Assembly (NCBI GenBank): GCA_029844215.1 | Contig: CM056736.1 | Location: forward strand, 54,001,562-54,065,561 | Source of the DNA: Przewalskia tangutica | Taxonomy: Eukaryota > Streptophyta > Magnoliopsida > Solanales > Solanaceae | DNA length: 64,000 nucleotides | Direction: 5' to 3' | Shown here: positions 33,546 through 45,500 of the stretch, in pieces | Position numbering within the stretch: the stretch's first letter is position 1 | Layout: the number at the start of each line of letters is the position of its first letter | Position numbers and translations under genes: made by a program | Notes under the pieces: generated by a model | Database searches by the model: none | Told to the model about the DNA's origin: nothing | The model's input: only the letters and a program-made list of their open reading frames with translations

Positions 33546-33965
33546 TTATGCCTTGATAGATCCGGTTCTACTCTGTCTATATATCTCCCTTGTTGCTAGT
33601 AGGATAGGGATAGAGCACGAGTCCATAGACCCTTTCGAGGTAGCTACGCGTGGGTGATTCGGTGGTAGCTCGGCGGGTATATAGGGCTTGTCTGTGACCA
33701 TTCTGATCGTCGGACCACAGCCGACTTGATAGAGTTGGAGATGATTGACCGACGTGATTATGGGGACGGATTGGCTAGCTTCTTGCTATGCCAATGTAGA
33801 CCGAGAGAGAGAGTAATGCAGTTCGGTTTCCGAGGCCGGTTGTTGAGTGGGAGAGCACGGTATCGCCGAGGTAGGTTTATTTCCTACCTCGAGGCTAGGA
33901 AGATGGTGCGAAGGGTATATCTACCATCTAGTTCGAGTGTTTGATCTCGAGGTTGCGGTGCCAGA
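33546..33965 (+). pseudogene. E3 aspartic protease remnant
   Basis: Retroviral-type protease would cut the polyprotein. TTGATAGATCCG (LIDP) at 33553-33564 is followed by GGTTCTACT, readable as GST one frame over, so a DPGST-like active site is split by a missing G. Downstream segments ELEMID near 33735 and GDGLAS near 33763 resemble the end of the domain. No intact frame. Confidence 0.55.
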
Positions 33966-34800
33966 TTTTCATCGATTCCGTAGTCGTGAGTTCCAGACGT
34001 GTTCCCGCATGACCTCGGGTATCCTCCCGAGAGGAGATTGAGTTTTGTATTGACATATTGCGGATACTCGGCCTATTTCCATTCCGCCATACGTAATGGC
34101 ACCGCCGAGTTGAGAGTCAAGGATCGGCTTAGGGATTTGCTAGAGAAGGGCCATTAGGCCCGGTGTTTCTCCTGAAGCGCGGTATTGTTCGTGAAGAAGA
34201 AGGGCGGGACGCTGCGCATGTGTTGATTACGAGCGGTGAACAAGGTGACCATTAAGAATGTATACCCTCCCGTGATTGATGATTTGTTCGACCAGTTGCA
34301 GTGCGAGATGTTTCTCCAAGATTGATCTGCGATCGGGCTATCATCAGTGCGAGTCGAGAGAGGTGGATGTCCACAGATCGCATTCGGACGTGCGGGCATT
34401 ATGAGTTCAGTCATGTCTTTTGGGTTGACCAATGCTCGTGGTATTCATGGATTTGATGAACCGAGTGTTCAAACCATTTTGGACACGTTTGTGATAGTGT
34501 TCATCGATGATATCTTGGTTTATTCGCTCAGCGGAAGCGTGCGGAGCATTTGAGGCTATCTTGTGATTCTCAGGACCGATTTACGCCAAGTTTTCCAAAT
34601 GTGAGTTTTGGTTGACTTGATGGCGTTTCTTGGGCATATTGTGGTGATGGCATTCGAGTTGATACGCCAAGATCGGCGATCGGGACTTGGCCGAGACCTT
34701 ACTCGGCAGAGGTTCGCGATTTTACGGGCCTTGCGAGTTATTATCGGTTCGTGGAAGTTTGCTTCTATCTACGCACCATTGACTAGGTGACTCGAGCGGC
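33966..34800 (+). pseudogene. E3 reverse transcriptase remnant
   Basis: RT copies element RNA into DNA. The catalytic box FIDDILVYS is intact at 34500-34526, preceded in the same frame by MSFGLTNA (34401-34424), both diagnostic of Ty3/gypsy RT. Upstream parts (VPDFH near 33957; VKKKGGTL near 34191; KVTIKNVYP near 34242) are in other frames. The fingers and palm are thus present but broken by several frameshifts. Confidence 0.85.
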
Positions 34801-34849
34801 CAAGTTTCATGGTGATGCTTGTGGCGAGGTTTCGATTCTTTGAAAGAGA

Positions 34850-35200
34850 GGCGACGACCGCCTCGCTTCTTACTCTTCCGGAGGGTCGGATGGTTATGTC
34901 GTGTATTGTGATGCGTCGGGCATCGGGTTGGGATGTGTATTGATGCAGCATGGCGGGGTTATAGCATATGCATCCCGACAAGCGAAGAAACACGAGAGGA
35001 ACTACCCCCCCATGATTTGGAGTGCGGTAGTGATTCACGCTTTGAAGATCTGGAGGCACTATTTGTATGGGGTTCACGTGGATATTTATACAGACCACAA
35101 GAGCCTCCGGATATCTTCACCAGAGGAGCCGAACTTACAGCAGACGGTGGTTAGAGTTGCTTAAGGATTACGATGTTGATATCCTATACCACGGGAAGGC
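34850..35200 (+). pseudogene. E3 RNase H remnant
   Basis: RNase H removes RNA from the RNA-DNA hybrid. The 87-codon frame at 34901-35164 starts [16 protein letters not shown] and runs through AYASRQ, HERNYPP and IYTDHKSLR, an almost complete gypsy RNase H with active-site Asp near 34910 and TDHKSL near 35089. It then slips at a TTAGAG junction. It is the best-kept domain of E3. Confidence 0.88.
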
Positions 35201-36300
35201 CAATGTTGTGGCGGATGCTCTTGTCGTAGGTCGATGGGAGCCTATCGGATGCGCAGCTAGAGAGGAGGACATGGTTCGTGATTTGCATCGATTAGCGAGC
35301 CTTGGTGTCCGCTTGATTGATTCGATAGCGATGGGGTTAGAGTTCGTGAGGTTGCCGAGTCTTCCATCGTCGAGAGGTGAAGAAGCGGCGATTCGAGGAT
35401 CCACTTTGATTCGATATCGTGATCTGACTCTTCGTGAGGCAAGGGTCCTTTTGAGGTAGCACTGATGGGGTGCTAAGGTTTGAGGGCGGTGTGTGTTCGG
35501 ATGTTTGAGGACTTGTTCTTGGGAAGCACACGCGGTAGCGTTACTCTATCCATCCGGTCGACGAAGATGTACCACGACCTTAGATCCGTGTATTGGTGGG
35601 ATGGCTTGAAGAGGACGTTGCGAGTTCGTAGCTCGGTGCGTGTTGTCGGCGGTGAAGGTAGAGCACGAGGCACGGTGGTTTTATTCTGACGATTTATCGA
35701 GATCCCGCACGGAAGTGGGCGGTAATCAACATGGAGTTCATCACAGGGTTAGCTCGCACTCGGAGACATGATTCTATATGGGTTATCGCCGACAGTCGCG
35801 AAATCAGCCCACTTTCTTCCGTCGGGCGACTTTTCGGTGAGGATTATGCGGACTTTACATCCGAGAGATCGTCGGTCGCATGGAGTCCCTACTGATCATA
35901 TCGCATGCAGGAGCCCGCGGCTAACCAGAGGTCCTTCCAGAGGGTTTAGGGGCGGTGAGCACAGTCTGCATTTCATCCGAGCAGCACGGACAGCGAGCGC
36001 ACTATCCAGACTCTTGAGGATATGCTGCGAGCCTGTGTTATTGACTTTAGTGGTAGTTGGGAGGATCATTTGCCTCTAGTTGAGTTCGCATATAATAATA
36101 GCTACCACTCCAGTATTCAGATGGCGCCTTATGAGGCCTTGTATGGGAGGAAGTGCAGATCGCCTATAGGTTGGTTCGATGTGGGCGAGGGACAGCTAGT
36201 GGGACCAGATTTGGTACAGCGATGGATAAGGTGAAACTTATCAAGGCGGCTATTAATGACTCGAGTCGGTAAGTAGTATGCAGATCATCTTCGTCTTCAT
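35201..36300 (+). pseudogene. E3 integrase remnant
   Basis: Integrase inserts the cDNA. The junction NVVADAL lies at 35200-35220. The zinc-binding and core parts (about 35460-35900) are out of frame with each other. A clear 70-codon segment at 36022-36234 reads LPLVEFAYNNSYHSSIQMAP and ALYGRKCRSPIGWFDVGE, the end of the gypsy integrase core. The catalytic DDE triad cannot be traced in one frame. Confidence 0.8.
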
Positions 36301-36720
36301 CTTGTGTTAGAGGTTCATGATTGGGTTTTCCTAAAGGTGTCACCCATGAAGGGTGTGATGAGATTCGGGAAGAAGGGGAAGCTCAGCCCAAGGTCCATTG
36401 GGCGTTTCATTGTCGCGAGGTAGGCAAGGTTGCTACGAGTTGGATCTGTCGTCCGATCCGAGGCGGTGCATCCGGTGTTTCACGTATCTATCTTTGAGGA
36501 GATGTATCGGATCCATCTAGGGTGCACCCGATTGACGATGTCGTGTGACCAGGGGTTATCGTATGAGAGATTCCCATAGCGATAGTCGATCGTCGGAGTT
36601 AGGCGTCTGCGGACGGGGCGTGGCTTCGTCAAAGTCTTGTGGCGGAACGAGCTCGGGGAGGAGATGACGTGGGGCGGAGGACATGAGACGGAAGTATCCT
36701 CACCTATTCCCCACACCTCC
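36301..36720 (+). pseudogene. E3 integrase C-terminus, possible chromodomain
   Basis: KVSPMKGVMRFGKKGKLSP is encoded at 36331-36387, the typical GPY/F-region motif of Del/Tekay chromoviruses. VHPVFHVSI follows near 36463-36489 after a frameshift. The last 230 bp is where a chromodomain would lie in such elements, but I cannot read one with confidence. Confidence 0.6.
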
Positions 36721-36873
36721 AGGTAAATTCACTTTCCTACTTGTAAATTTTCGTTATCGTTTCTGCCTAAGTGTTGCTCTGTGGCCGTGTGTGGCATTTA
36801 CAATTGTTTAAGCTTCTTCGATAACTGTCTTGGGAAGGAACATTCGGGACGAATGTTTCTAAGGGGGGGAGAA
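36721..36873 (+). promoter_or_regulatory. E3 3' untranslated segment and polypurine tract
   Basis: A short non-coding stretch, the ACATTCGGGACGAATGT inverted repeat at 36840-36856, then CTAAGGGGGGGAGAA at 36859-36873, the primer for plus-strand synthesis, directly before the 3' LTR. Confidence 0.8.
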
Positions 36874-39272
36874 TGTTATACCCCGTATTTCCAGAGTATG
36901 TACGTAAGGGAATACGTACGAAAGTCTAGCCTTAAAGATAAGCCTTGGACGTTTTTTATTTGTGCACAACTCACTAAAGAATCGTTTTCGATGAACGTTT
37001 CACGACTTTCGTAGAGTAAATTCCGCTATGCCATTTCTTATTTTGCGGATTTTTAGAGGCGAAACATTTTGGACCAACGGAGGGCAACACTTGGCACCTC
37101 CCATTGGTGGACTTGAATCGTCCATTTGGACGAATTGAAGAACCCTACGTTTTTGTGCCTTGTGCACAAGTCAAGGGTTGGTAGGATATTTGTGTTTAGT
37201 TAATCCTCACCCTACACTTGCCTTGCACTTGTCTTAATCTTGGCCATTGGTTGGCCACTTCTTGACCTATAAATACCCCCTTAGAGATGAAGAGTTCTTC
37301 ATCCACAAATCTTCCAAGTCTTGAAAAATCCTCTCCTCTCCTTTGTAGTCTTTTCGTCCAAAACACCTCCTCCCCTTGTGAAGGCCCTTGGCGAATACCC
37401 CTCTAGCCTAGTAGTTTGGCGAGGCCCCTAGCCTAGCCAAAAATCTACCCCCCTGGTAGAAAAGTTACCTTCTATCGTTATAATGCCCAAAATACCTAGC
37501 CCAAATACCTTAGTACTTAGTAGAAGTTGTGAAGAACTTCTAGGGTTCTGGAGCATACAACTTAGAGCAAAACCTTGCTCAGTAGCGACTTTTCTAGGAT
37601 ATTATTGGGCTTACCGAGGTAACTAATCCTAACCCTCTTTGAATTAGAAAATATATCTTGTTGTAGTATAAGGATAAGTATAAATACTTAGAAGTATATC
37701 ACGAATAGAATTGAGCTGTTATCATGAAGGGTTTAAAGAAGAATAATTGAACTGTACTTACATAGGGTAGTTCACGATGAACTTATATAGCTCATGGGTA
37801 GGAAGTGCTGCACTTTCCGTAGAATTGTGAACCCTCTGTTTAGAATGACCTTGAGTAGTCTTTGATAGATATCTGTGACTATTATAGGTGACTCTGCTGC
37901 GCGACATATTGACTTGGCGGTGGTTTTATTTGAGAAGGTATGTGATTCTTCCTAAAGCATGATATTTTACAATATATATATGAAATGCGGTGAGCGTACA
38001 TGTGTTAACTGAATAATAACTACGGCAATGTCTTTGACTTAAGCCTGAATAACACTTACGGCAATGCCTCACGGCTTAAGCCTGAATAATAAAGATCTGA
38101 AAGCATTTCAAAAGAATACTGAATCATTTTAAAGAGAACTAATTGGTTTTTAAAACAGAAGCTTAAGAGTTATACTAGCTTTATGGGAAGTTAAGTATAA
38201 CCACTTAAGATTGATAAAAGAAACAAGTTTGCCTATGTGTGTATAATGGACTTATATTGTGAAAAGAATAATAAGATGGTTTGATAAGTAGACATGATAT
38301 GATGCTATGTGTGTTAGTATCTTGTAACGTTTGTATAGGTGAGTATCCTTGTTGTGCTTATGTTGTTTAAAGATAAGTTGTTATGTTAGTATACTATCAC
38401 TCACCTCTTGAGATGATACCGGGGGTTAAGCGCCTCCGTCACGGGGTAGACTCGGTGATGCAGGACCGTGATTCGAGAATACCTCATGCGGGTCGGGGGC
38501 CTATGCGGAGCTACGAGAGTTCCGTGTTAGTATGCGGGGTTATGCCTCATGCGATGCTGTGGCCCATGCGGACGAGTCGGGGCGATGCCGAGGAGTAGCT
38601 ACCTCGATGCGGGGTTATACCTCATGCGGGCCCGTGTAGTGGCCTATGCGGACTCGGGAGTCGAGATTAGGCTTGCGAGAATGATGATGGGGCGAGTGGC
38701 CTGTTTGATCATTCGCGGCCTAGACAAGACTCATTCTGATTACCTATTATTGCTCTTGTTTGTGATGTAGCACTATATGCGGTTTCTTGGTTGTTTCATA
38801 CATATTTGTAAACCGGTTTTAAAAATGATATGTTTTCATTTAAGTACTTCTGATTTCGCATACTTAGTACTGTTATCGACCTCCTTGGGGCTGCGTTCAA
38901 TCGCGGTAAGCGGCAAGGTGTGCTAGATCCGCATCCTTAGGATCTCTACGTTGGTGTCGGGAGCTCCATCTCTTCCGAGCTCTACTTTTGGTATGATCTC
39001 CTGTTGTAGATAGTTTGTATGCAGATCGGTATGGCGGGGCCTGTCCGCCATAGTTGTATATTTCCTTAGAAGTGCGTAGTCATGTTTATGCGATGTCGGA
39101 TGTAGCTTTGAACTATGATTATATATATACGCCGAAAGCGATGTTTTCTCATAAAGCGTATGTCTTATTTTATAAAGCTGTTTCATGTCTTGTTTTATAT
39201 TTCCGCTGATTTCTCGATGTATGACTACTTGGGTGCCGGAAGGCACGATCCACGAGCCGAACGGTCGTGACA
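36874..39272 (+). mobile_element. E3 3' LTR
   Basis: TGTTATACCCCGTATTTCCA to CGGTCGTGACA. TATA is at 37268-37275 and donor-like CCGAGGTAACTA near 37611. Pairs with 29683-32055. A GC-rich tandem zone is at 38400-38650. TTAGT follows at 39273. Confidence 0.88.
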
Positions 39273-39277
39273 TTAGT

Positions 39278-39982
39278 AGTCGGCTATGCTCGTATTTACC
39301 GTCAGTTTATTATACACAGTGGGACACGTGTTCATGTGTTCCTTGGTGCTTTTATATCATAGGCTGGCGGTGAGGAAGGTATTCCAGGCATGATTGATGT
39401 TGTGGGCACGAGACCCGTTGTTATACTTGAGTGATGACTTGAGGCGTGAGTCACGACTTAGCATGGCCGCTTTATTGTAAAGCGTAGTTTGGTTATCATA
39501 AATGTCTCTGCTTTATATGATGCTATGATTTCATTTCTGATATGTATTTTCGATTTCACATACTAATTACTGTTATCTTGACCTCCTTGGGGCTGCGTTC
39601 ATGCGCGAGTTGAGGTACACGATCGTTGATCCTAGCTCTCGGTCGCGATTTCAGCGTTAGGAAGCTCCGTTTCTCGGAGGCTTATCGGTGGTATAGTCCT
39701 GTCGTAGTAAGTGTTTACATTCGGGGTTTGGCGGGGCTGTCCCGCCATGGTTGTCATATCATTCGTAGAGTGCAGTAATCTTGATGTGGGCGGGGTTTGT
39801 AAAAGGATTAAGCGTTCATGTTGAAAAAGTTGTCATTTATATATCTGTAGAAAAGGCAAGTTTTCTCAGTTATTGTTTCATATTTCATAATATGTCTTGT
39901 ATCGTTTATGTTCGTGATTACTCGATGTTGTATCACTAGGGTGCGGGGTAGGCACGATCACGGGCCGGAATCGGTCGTGACA
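39278..39982 (+). mobile_element. E4 5' LTR, right part
   Basis: Continues the E4 LTR after E3 with AGTCGGCTATGCTCGTATTT, matching the 3' LTR near 45330. Ends TCGGTCGTGACA at 39982, followed by AAAAG and the primer-binding site. Confidence 0.85.
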
Positions 39983-39986
39983 AAAG

Positions 39987-39998
39987 TGGTATCGAGCG
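39987..39998 (+). promoter_or_regulatory. Primer-binding site of E4 (altered)
   Basis: TGGTATCGAGCG, with CAGAGC reduced to CGAGC. Confidence 0.7.
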
Positions 39999-40185
39999 AT
40001 TAATCCTCGGAGAAAGTGTCTCTGAACCGTATCGATGAAGTCTTGATTATCGGTGTGTTGCGCACCACCAATAATCGAGGAGGCTATAGGGTATTTAGGA
40101 TTGGTTTCTATTTTTCTCACTCGAGATCGTGCCTTAGAGGTGTGTTGTAAGTTGGACCCTCGGCGTATTTCTTTCCACTGCCGTT

Positions 40186-40980
40186 ATGCCTCGCGTAGTG
40201 CAACGGGCCCGGGAGGGCAAAGCGAGGAGGCTGAGTAAATCTGAGAGGTTACGTGGGCACGAGCCCAATTATCACCTGGTGGTGCTTCGTTCGGGAGTTC
40301 TGCGGCGTCGCTAGCCCTAAAGAGTTTAGCACGGCGGCCGATTCCTCTGCGGCCATGATATTTGAACCTTGATTCCACGGCCAGGAGCGAGAGAATATAG
40401 ATTTCAAGGAGGCGACCACATTACTAGCTATAGATTTGGCTACGGAGAGTATACGATGTCTGCGAGTCTTGAGGACTATCTAAGAGAGGTTGTGCAGAAG
40501 TAATTCTTGATTGAAGCTTGAGCATGGCACGTATGCGGGCTTATGCGCGTGGCCGAGGCGATGTAGAGATCGGCGGGTTAACGAAGGGCGAAGAGGGCGA
40601 GCGGCAAGTCCTTTAGTAACTTTTGAGGCGAGTCGCCTCACGGCCAATTAGATTATGCACATCCACGGTCAGCGAGTCCTCGCGAATTTCGGGGCGTTCG
40701 GGGTACGCGGGAGTTGGTCGAGCTCGAGCTTAGGTTCCGCGGCTCTGCGTAAGTTCGACCATCCGGATTGATTTTTCTCGGTGTTCACGATGTGGCGGGC
40801 GTCGTCGAGGAATGTCGTCTTTTGTTGGAACTTGTTGTACACATGACCGTCAGTGTCCGATGTCGAAAGGGTGTCCTTGTAGGAGGACTTAGCGCCGAGA
40901 TCGATGGGTAGTCGTCACCTTCCAGCTATCGCCTACAGGCGAGTTTGATTAGACGACTACGAGGAGTGAAGCGATGAATA
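40186..40980 (+). pseudogene. gag: E4 gag, capsid-deleted and frame-broken
   Basis: The ATG at 40186 begins MPRVVQRAREGKA-like sequence, homologous to the other gag starts. The region is only about 0.8 kb because most of the capsid part seen in E1 and E3 is absent. A linker (MRAYARG..VEIGGLTKGE near 40530-40600, matching E6) leads to a zinc-knuckle-like GVHDVAG/RRGECRL segment near 40780-40830. A strong donor-like AAG/GTGAGTATACC follows at 41019-41032. It is unlikely to make a working shell. Confidence 0.6.
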
Positions 40981-41750
40981 TAGATATATCTTTAACCTCA
41001 GAGATCGGTATGTGTGATAAGGTGAGTATACCTAAGTGATATGTTACGATAGTAGTGTGTTAGTCGTGATTAGATCATGGTTGTTTAACCGAGTAAGATT
41101 TTGGGGGATAGAGAAGGTGTGAGCCTTAGAGCTTCTTACGTAAAGACCTTAGAGGTGAGGCCATCTCGAGAAAAGGTGTAGTGTTATGTTTGACCCTTAT
41201 CGGAAGTGCATAGTGCACGTGAGTTATGTTGGGATAGGTCCCTAGTAGTGTGGAATGAAAGGGGGTAGTTGAGCTAAGAAGACCGCTAGTGTTGTGCGCA
41301 TTGCCGGGTCGGGTTGAGGCCACGTTGCGGGTCAACCCGCGGTAGGTTTGGTGGTGGGGTCAGGTTGTGGTGGTCCCGCCTTGTGTTAGGGTTGTGAGGG
41401 TGTTAGGCCCAAGTTTAGTTAACCAGCGTACGAGTTCGTGGATGCGTTCGACCAGTGGTCGGGCCGATGGGGGCAGCCCATCGTGTTCTTCGGTCAGGAC
41501 CGTTTACTCGGCTGTGTTGTGTTATCTGAAAGGTTGAAAGGCTGCACGGGGTGCCTACCTTCACCTTATGTCAGACAGTGAAGCCCAGGTTGTGGCTATT
41601 TTCGTTTTCTAAAAGTTTACGAGCAGGTTAGGAACTGGTGAGTCTCGAATCGCATTCGCCCCGGGCCGTGTTTGATTTCGGGGATAGTTGTAGGGATTGT
41701 TGTCTCTGTGGAGGTAGTGTTTGATCTACCATTTCAATGTTCGGATGTCG
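40981..41750 (+). other. E4 non-coding tail
   Basis: An AT-rich stretch (41020-41280), then a GC-rich part with GCGGGTCAACCCGCGG near 41328 and the shared block at 41369-41424. The piece at 41560-41740 (GTGGCTATTTTCGTTTTCTA, TTGTTGTCTCTGTGGAGGTA) is matched by E6 at 51525-51655. There it forms an 84-codon frame that is not open in E4, so coding is not supported. Confidence 0.55.
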
Positions 41751-42210
41751 TCCTTTGAAGCTGGTAGGGCGAAAGTGTAAGTTGCCGGTCGATTGGTTCG
41801 ATGTTGGCAGTGCAGATAGTTAGTTGAGCTTGTTCCACAGCCAGTGGATAGGGGAAGTCGTCAGAGAGGTTTTGGCGGCTCGGAGAAATCGTATGATAAT
41901 CGGCGACGACGCTTAGAGTTCAAGTCGACGGTCTTCTTGAAAGTACCACCGGGTTGGGTGTGACGAGTTTTGAAAAAAGAGGAACTTAGCCCGAAATTTT
42001 GGGCCTTTTTAAGTCCATGTGAAGAATAGGCGGGTTGCTATATGTTAGCTTTGCCGTCCGACGTAGAGGCAAGCGTCCGTCTTTTCGTATTGTGATGTTC
42101 GGGAAGTATCGAAGATCCATCAGTGTTCGGCTAATGATGACCACGTTAGAGATAGTAACCCAGTTTTGGAAACCAAGCGATGTAAATGTGGTAAGAGTTC
42201 GAGTGCACGA
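41751..42210 (+). pseudogene. E4 integrase C-terminal remnant
   Basis: Residual pol: CGAAAGTGTAAG and CCGGTCGATTGGTTCGATG (RKCK, PVDWFDVG) near 41770-41805 match the core end of E3 integrase. LEFK near 41917, VFLKVPPG near 41932-41955 and LSPKF near 41985 match its C-terminus. The rest of pol is missing. Frame slips occur throughout. It shows descent of the E4/E6 lineage from a pol-bearing element by internal deletion. Confidence 0.7.
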
Positions 42211-42574
42211 TGACCTCAGGGATCGCATGTAGTCCGGTACCATTTGTTGGGTCGCCGGAGTGACACTAGAACCTCGCGGCAAAGTGACAAAAGTGGTATC
42301 GGGAAGAAGCGAGCATGTATGGCGAGCATTGTTGTGACCATTTCTTTTGTTTGGAAAAGTGTGGAAGAAGTATATTTTAGACCCCGGAGAGAGGTGTTTG
42401 TGGTGATGTTAGAGGTGATTCCTCGTGGACTTGGATGTAAGTATTTTTGTGATTGTTTACGTGGCCATTATGGCGAGATTGTTTCGTAAGTATGGTAGTG
42501 AAGACTATCTTGGCGACGTTTGTTTTGAGACTTAGAAGGAACATTCGGGACGAATGTTTCTAAGGAGGGGAGAA
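42211..42574 (+). promoter_or_regulatory. E4 3' segment with polypurine tract
   Basis: Non-coding. Contains CCATTTGTTGGGTCGCCGGA, the LTR/PBS-like AAAGTGACAAAAGTGGTATC at 42281-42300, the ACATTCGGGACGAATGT inverted repeat near 42541, and the polypurine tract CTAAGGAGGGGAGAA at 42560-42574. Confidence 0.7.
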
Positions 42575-45500
42575 TGTTATACCCCGTATTTCCAGAGTAT
42601 GTACGTAAGGACGTACGTAGAAAATTTGAAACTTGTACTAAGGCTTGGCCGATTTAATTTTGTTCACAACACCCGGTTAGAGTCGTTTTTAGGCGAAAAC
42701 TTTTCACAGCTTTAGTAGGGGAAATTACGGCGATGTCATTTTTAATTTTTGCGGATTTTTCCGAGAGACGAAACATTTTGGACCAACAAGAGGGCGCCAC
42801 TTGGCACCCTCCAATTGGTGGCTTGAAATCGTCCAACTTGGACGAAATGGCAAGGTAAGGCACGTTTTTTGTGCCTTGACAAAGTCAAGGGTAGGTAGGA
42901 TATTTGTGTTTGGTAAATCCTAGCCCTACACTTGCCTAACACATGGATTGATCTTGGCCTTTGGTTGGCCATCCCTTGACCTATAAATAACCCTCTCCTT
43001 TTGATGAATTCTTCATCCTTTCCACAAATCTTTAAGTGTTAAACTCTCCTCCTTGTTGTGTTTCGTCCCCCTTTGTGAGGCTTAGCCGAGAGCACCCTTC
43101 CCCTTGTCGAGAGTACCCCAGTGGGAGTAGGCCGAGGGTATACACCCCCTCCGGGTGCTAGCTGGTACCCCCCCCTAGCCTAGTTGTTTTCATATAATAC
43201 CCCCTCTTGTTAGAAATACTCTCAAAAGTATTGTTATAATGCCCAAATTACCTTAGCCGTATACCTTGTAGTATTCTAAGGTTATACTTATACGAAAAGC
43301 CCAGAAATACTATTATACTTCCCTTCAGTCACAAAACCGAAACCCTAAGGAAAATCTCCATAGTTAGTTGGAGTAATAAGTAGAAGTTGGTTAGAACTTC
43401 TAAGGGTGGTTTAGAGCGGGTCGGAGCGCACGGAGTAGGAGCTAAACCTTGCTCAGGACCGACATTAAACTCGGATAATTATGGGCTTATCGAGGTAATT
43501 ATCTTGTCCCTCTATTGTAATTGGAAATTACATATTGTTAGAATATATAGTTGAAGTATACTATATATAGTACTGAACGTAGTTATCGGCAATGTCTTTT
43601 GACTTAAGCTGAATAATACTTACAGAATGTCTTGCGACTTAAGCCCGAATTTAAAGAAGAATCTTGAATTGTAATTACTTAGGTCAGACACAAAGAGACT
43701 TGTGAAGTAGTACCGTGGAGTAGAATTGTACCGTAGGGTTAGATGTATAACCCCGGTTGGCTTGGTAGCCTCGATAGAGGAGGAGATTTCTGTCATTGCG
43801 GGGAGGTCTGCCGAATTTTACGTAGAATGTTCTACGAAGGGATCTAAATGTTAATAAGCGCCTTGTGGCCTTATAGGTTGAAGTACTACGTATGGCGCGA
43901 TCTGGCAAGGAGTAGCGGGTTTGAAGTACTTGAGCGTTTTGCTATTAGTCGATACTCGCGAGGTATGTGAACCTCTTCCTATCTCTTCTAGCATGATATG
44001 TGTGAACTATGTAGTACGGTGACGCATACGTGCTAAATGTATTTGATTGGTTTAAAACATAAAGTGTTATAACGACTTTATGGGAAGTTAGTTATAACGA
44101 CTTTATGTTGGTAAGAAAATACTTGTGGTTTTTAAAAAGGTAAATCGATTTGAACTATAATCGGCGTGTTATGTGTTAATAAAGAACTTGAAGTATTTCA
44201 AAAGATTTTTGAATCATTTCGAAAGAAGAAGTAGTACTTGATTTGTTTTGAAAACTTAAGAGTTATGCTAGCTTTATGGAAAGTTAGGTATAACGTCTTA
44301 AGAATGTTTTACTGATTTTGGAAATCAGAATGTGTATCGACAAACCATCGGCGTTTATAAGAGGAAATGTTTTTAATAATTAAGTATTATTAAAACCAAG
44401 AGAAACTTCCATCTGCATAGAAGCTAAGATGAGACAAAATGATATTTCTAGATCATGGTCTGTAATAAGATTGTTATAAACAAGAATATCCTACTCACAT
44501 ATAAGACTTATGTTTCTCAGATAGTTTAAAAGAGAATTATATTCTTAAATGAATAAGACTATGAACTACGAAACCTTTCTAAAATGAGAAACTTGATCAT
44601 TGGAAAAGAATGTTGCTACTTGATTTTACAAAGAGAAGTAATTTGATTTACTTTAAAAGGATAGTCACTCTATTTTATACTACGGGTATTGTGTGACATT
44701 GTGAAAGTAACGTATCTTTTAAAGAGTTAATGTATGAAGTACTTTGGGGATAAAACCCCGAACTTGTTGGCATATAGTAGAAAGTACCTTGTGTGTATAA
44801 CTTGATTGTGTTGGTTTGTGATAGCACGTAATACTTTCTTGTTGATTGATAAGTAAACATGTTAGGATGCGTGTGTTAGTATCTTTTGATGTTGTGAAAA
44901 GGGTTTCCTTTGTTGTGCTTATGTCGCTTAACGATAAGTCATTGTGTTAGTATTTTACATCACTCATCTCTTGAGATGATTCCGGGTTAAGTTGCCTCCA
45001 CGCGGGTAGACTTCGCGTCGATGGACCTATGATTCGAGAATACCTCACGCAGTCCTGAGGGCCTATCGCGAGCTACGAGAGTTCCGGTGTTATCGTCCTT
45101 TATGGGCATGCGGTCCATGTGGGCTGCGCGATCGCGAAGTCGGTGACGCCGGGGAGTAGCTACCGACGCGGGAATACCTCGCGGGCCGATGAGATTGGCC
45201 TACGCGGAGTCGGGAGTTCGAGGTTAGACGCGTACATTGATCTCGCGGGCAAGTGGCGGCTTTGATCATGTGACGGTCCAGACAGATCTTATGATACGAT
45301 TCATGACCTTGTTGGTACCGTGGGTTTTAGTAGGCTATGCCTTCGCACTTACCCCGCATGATTTTATTATGACACGAGTGGACACGTGTTCATGTGTGTT
45401 CCTTGGTGTTTTATATCATGATCGCCATGGCGAAGGTATTCCACGCATGATTGATGTTGTGGGCCGAGACCCATTGTTATACTTGAGTGATGACTTGAGG

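Larger units (their letters stand above)
29683..39272 (+). mobile_element. E3: Ty3/gypsy chromovirus (Tekay/Del-like) with decayed pol
   Basis: A 9.6-kb element with LTRs of 2373 and 2399 bp, TSD TTAGT, primer-binding site, gag, protease, RT, RNase H, integrase and polypurine tract in the order PR-RT-RH-INT. It is the only pol-bearing element seen. The LTRs agree closely (for example 30900-31200 with 38080-38390), so the insertion is young, which fits its place in the innermost nest. The coding region is broken by many small indels and no product is intact. Assignment to Tekay/Del is from integrase C-terminal motifs and is family-level inference. Confidence 0.88.

Noticed and set aside
33194..33556. 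A separate zinc-finger host protein
   Set aside because: The CX2CX(n)C cluster is the nucleocapsid knuckle of E3 gag, in the expected order before protease.
29683..39272. Endogenous pararetrovirus or env-bearing retrovirus
   Set aside because: There is no movement protein, coat protein or env-like frame; the PR-RT-RH-INT order with LTRs and 5-bp TSDs fits Ty3/gypsy.
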